The position numbers and the translations under genes are program-made. The notes below the pieces were generated by a model. It saw only the letters and a program-made list of their open reading frames with translations. It was not told where the DNA came from and ran no database searches. From assembly GCF_000970795.1 (NCBI RefSeq), contig NZ_KQ034028.1, forward strand, positions 596,127-660,126: DNA of 64,000 bases, given 5' to 3'. The DNA is from Bombilactobacillus mellifer (lineage in GTDB: Bacteria > Bacillota > Bacilli > Lactobacillales > Lactobacillaceae). Shown here piece by piece: positions 62,388 through 64,000 of the stretch. Each line of letters begins with the position of its first letter. Position 1 is the stretch's first letter.

Positions 62388-64000
62388 TTGAATCAAAAGA
62401 AAAGTATCGTGCTAACTACCACGTTTGTGGGTTTAGTATGCGGGTTCGTCTTAACCCAACAACAAGCGGTTGCGGCAGCTACAAATGCTCCAGATTCCAC
62501 ACCCACGAGTATGGTGGCTCCAGATAGTACAGCAGCTACTACATCTGCGAAACCTGCTGAACCTACCCAAAAGGAACAGCCTGTCAATCAACAGACTAGC
62601 ACACAAAAGGCTGTTACTAGTACGGACACTGTTAACGGGATTGCTAACCATAATGAAACTCCTGTGAACCAATCTTCGGAGGATTCTGCAACAACTACAG
62701 CTGCGCAATCAACTACTGCTAATATCAATACGACCACTCCATTACAACCACAACAGGAAACTGTTGTTCAGAACAAGGTAGCTCTTTCGTCTGCCGGTAG
62801 TGCTACTAATAAGACTACTCAACCAGCGAGTCAACCTGTAATCTCGCAAGCGGTCCAGGAAAGCAATAGCTCCAATACTGCTTCAACTACTAAAGATTCT
62901 CAAGTAGAGACGATTGCCCAAGGAACTTGGGGCACTAGTAACTGGGAGTATACGCACCAAGGGGCTGATTATATTTTACATTTTCATGCAGGAACTTTAG
63001 GTGCCAGCAGTCATGGCGAAAAGATAACCAATGATGGTTTCTATCATATCCTGGGAAGTATTGGTGCCAGTTCGGCAGTCTTTAATGGCAATTGGAACTG
63101 GAATGACGAATTGACACAAATTGTCATTGATCCCGGTGTGATAGCTAATGAAGATGCCAGTTATTTATTTGCCGAACTAAGTCATCTCAGCAAGATTATA
63201 GGTTTAGAAAATCTGGATACTTCGCACGTGACGCAGATGCGGGCCATGTTTAAAGATTGTGCGCAGTTAACGGGTTTAGATTTAAATCACTGGAACACGA
63301 CTCAAGTGACCAGCATGGATGAAATGTTTTATGGATGCCAGAATTTAGCGACACTCGCGCTGGAAAACTTCCAAACTGCCCACGTGGTTGGGATGCATCA
63401 GATGTTTGCTGCTTGTCGCAGCCTCACAAAATTGGATCTCAGTCATTTTAATACGGCTAAAGTTATTTATATGGACGCTATGTTTGAAAATTGTACACAG
63501 TTGGTGCAGTTATCATTAAATAACTTTACAACCGCCCAAGCCATCTACTTGAATGCCATGTTTAAAAACTGTATTAATTTGCGAAGTTTAGATTTAAGCT
63601 CCTTTGATATGAGTAGTGTGCCTTATGTAGACGACATGTTTGCCAATTGTGATAGTTTGAACCATCTGGTTTTGGGAGTCAAAACTATTTTAAAACCTCA
63701 AATGAATTTACCTCGAGTTCCTAAACTCGGTTTTAGAGTACCTGGTACTGATCGGGTAGTCGCCTCACCCTATTGGATAGCCACCAGTGGTTATCAACAG
63801 GGGCACAAGTATACTGCTACTGAGTTAATGGAATTAACCGGACGCGATCAGATTACGACTTATGATTGGGACAGTAAACCCGCCTTTACTCAAACCACGG
63901 AAACTAAAGGTGTCACACGCGCTATTAGAATTCATCAACTAGATGGTAATACAAAGACTGAAATTCAATCTGTCATGTTAGCGCGCCCCGTCACGCTGAA
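62388..64000 (+). CDS. BspA-type leucine-rich repeat surface protein 3 (runs off right edge)
   Basis: Starts at TTG 62388 with AAGGAGGA 9 bases ahead; the frame is open to the window end. The signal peptide (TTTFVGLVCGFVLTQQQAVA) is followed by a Thr/Gln/Ser-rich stalk, the entry domain (TSNWEYTHQGADYILHFHAG) and six to seven LRR units (MDAMFENCTQLVQLSLNNF). The part after the LRR, TTYDWDSKPAFTQTTETKG, then RIHQLDGNTKTE, looks like the start of further C-terminal repeats, probably MucBP-like. It is more distant from genes 1 and 2 than they are from each other. Confidence 0.9.
   Translation, partial: MNQKKSIVLTTTFVGLVCGFVLTQQQAVAAATNAPDSTPTSMVAPDSTAATTSAKPAEPTQKEQPVNQQTSTQKAVTSTDTVNGIANHNETPVNQSSEDSATTTAAQSTTANINTTTPLQPQQETVVQNKVALSSAGSATNKTTQPASQPVISQAVQESNSSNTASTTKDSQVETIAQGTWGTSNWEYTHQGADYILHFHAGTLGASSHGEKITNDGFYHILGSIGASSAVFNGNWNWNDELTQIVIDPGVIANEDASYLFAELSHLSKIIGLENLDTSHVTQMRAMFKDCAQLTGLDLNHWNTTQVTSMDEMFYGCQNLATLALENFQTAHVVGMHQMFAACRSLTKLDLSHFNTAKVIYMDAMFENCTQLVQLSLNNFTTAQAIYLNAMFKNCINLRSLDLSSFDMSSVPYVDDMFANCDSLNHLVLGVKTILKPQMNLPRVPKLGFRVPGTDRVVASPYWIATSGYQQGHKYTATELMELTGRDQITTYDWDSKPAFTQTTETKGVTRAIRIHQLDGNTKTEIQSVMLARPVTL

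Noticed and set aside
62393-62708. Minus-strand ORFs over the stalk of surface protein 3
   Set aside because: They are shadows of the Thr/Ala-rich coding region on the plus strand.
1-64000. CRISPR array or cas genes
   Set aside because: No regularly spaced direct repeats and no Cas-like protein were seen. The only tandem repeats are coding LRR units and short operator repeats.

Overview
The window looks like a low-GC Firmicute chromosome of the family Lactobacillaceae. The evidence is the order of housekeeping genes (pheST with a Phe T-box, mltG, greA, a class B penicillin-binding protein, rpmG, the yqg-type cluster with glcK, miaA, glnRA), the lactobacillar DUF3042 gene, and several BspA-type (DUF285) surface proteins. 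I cannot fix the genus from the sequence alone; a host- or gut-associated lactobacillus would fit.

Positions 1-20.8 kb are ordinary core genome: the end of a two-component system, yidC and acylphosphatase, an rRNA/tRNA methyltransferase, pheST, mltG, greA, PBP2, rpmG, the 5-FCL/rhomboid/yqgQ/glcK/rhodanese operon, miaA-ynbB, and glnR-glnA with a perfect GlnR box upstream of glnR. A tRNA-Arg(TCT) closes this block.

From about 20.8 kb the DNA becomes accessory, AT-rich and full of decay. 20.8-33 kb holds a frameshifted ImmA-type peptidase with its XRE partner, lying between two copies of a 17-bp repeat. It also holds an EamA exporter, a ruined secreted protein gene, a membrane protein/MBL-fold hydrolase pair, a MerR regulator, a PatB-like aminotransferase, an orphan DUF3021 protein, and a carboxymuconolactone decarboxylase/Sir2-like operon with a MerR-style promoter.

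33.7-38.1 kb is a whole rolling-circle plasmid (about 4.43 kb) integrated into an aldo/keto reductase gene. The two crossover points share the 13-mer TTGGATGATGCGG in the same reading frame. The left end is therefore reductase fused to the Rep tail, and the right end is Rep fused to the reductase tail. The plasmid carries a broken MobV relaxase gene, a secreted putative bacteriocin gene with one in-frame amber codon, a putative immunity protein, an Fst-type type I toxin-antitoxin locus, a pC194/pUB110-type nick site and rep.

38.3-52.3 kb has a second aldo/keto reductase, a BspA-type surface protein, a pseudogene of the AttH/CrtC lipocalin-like family, a MarR-MFS efflux operon with two copies of one operator, ABC transporters, a RelE/DinJ-type toxin-antitoxin pair and plasmid-like debris. 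52.4-59.5 kb is a striking array of repeated modules, each reading XRE regulator, S24 (LexA/CI-like) repressor, Ltp-type surface protein, at different stages of decay and with no integrase or phage structural gene. This array, probably a superinfection-exclusion island, is my best candidate for an undescribed system. 60-64 kb holds two more BspA-type surface proteins, the last running off the window. The first of these is a close paralogue of the 39.7-kb gene, and their upstream DNA is also duplicated.
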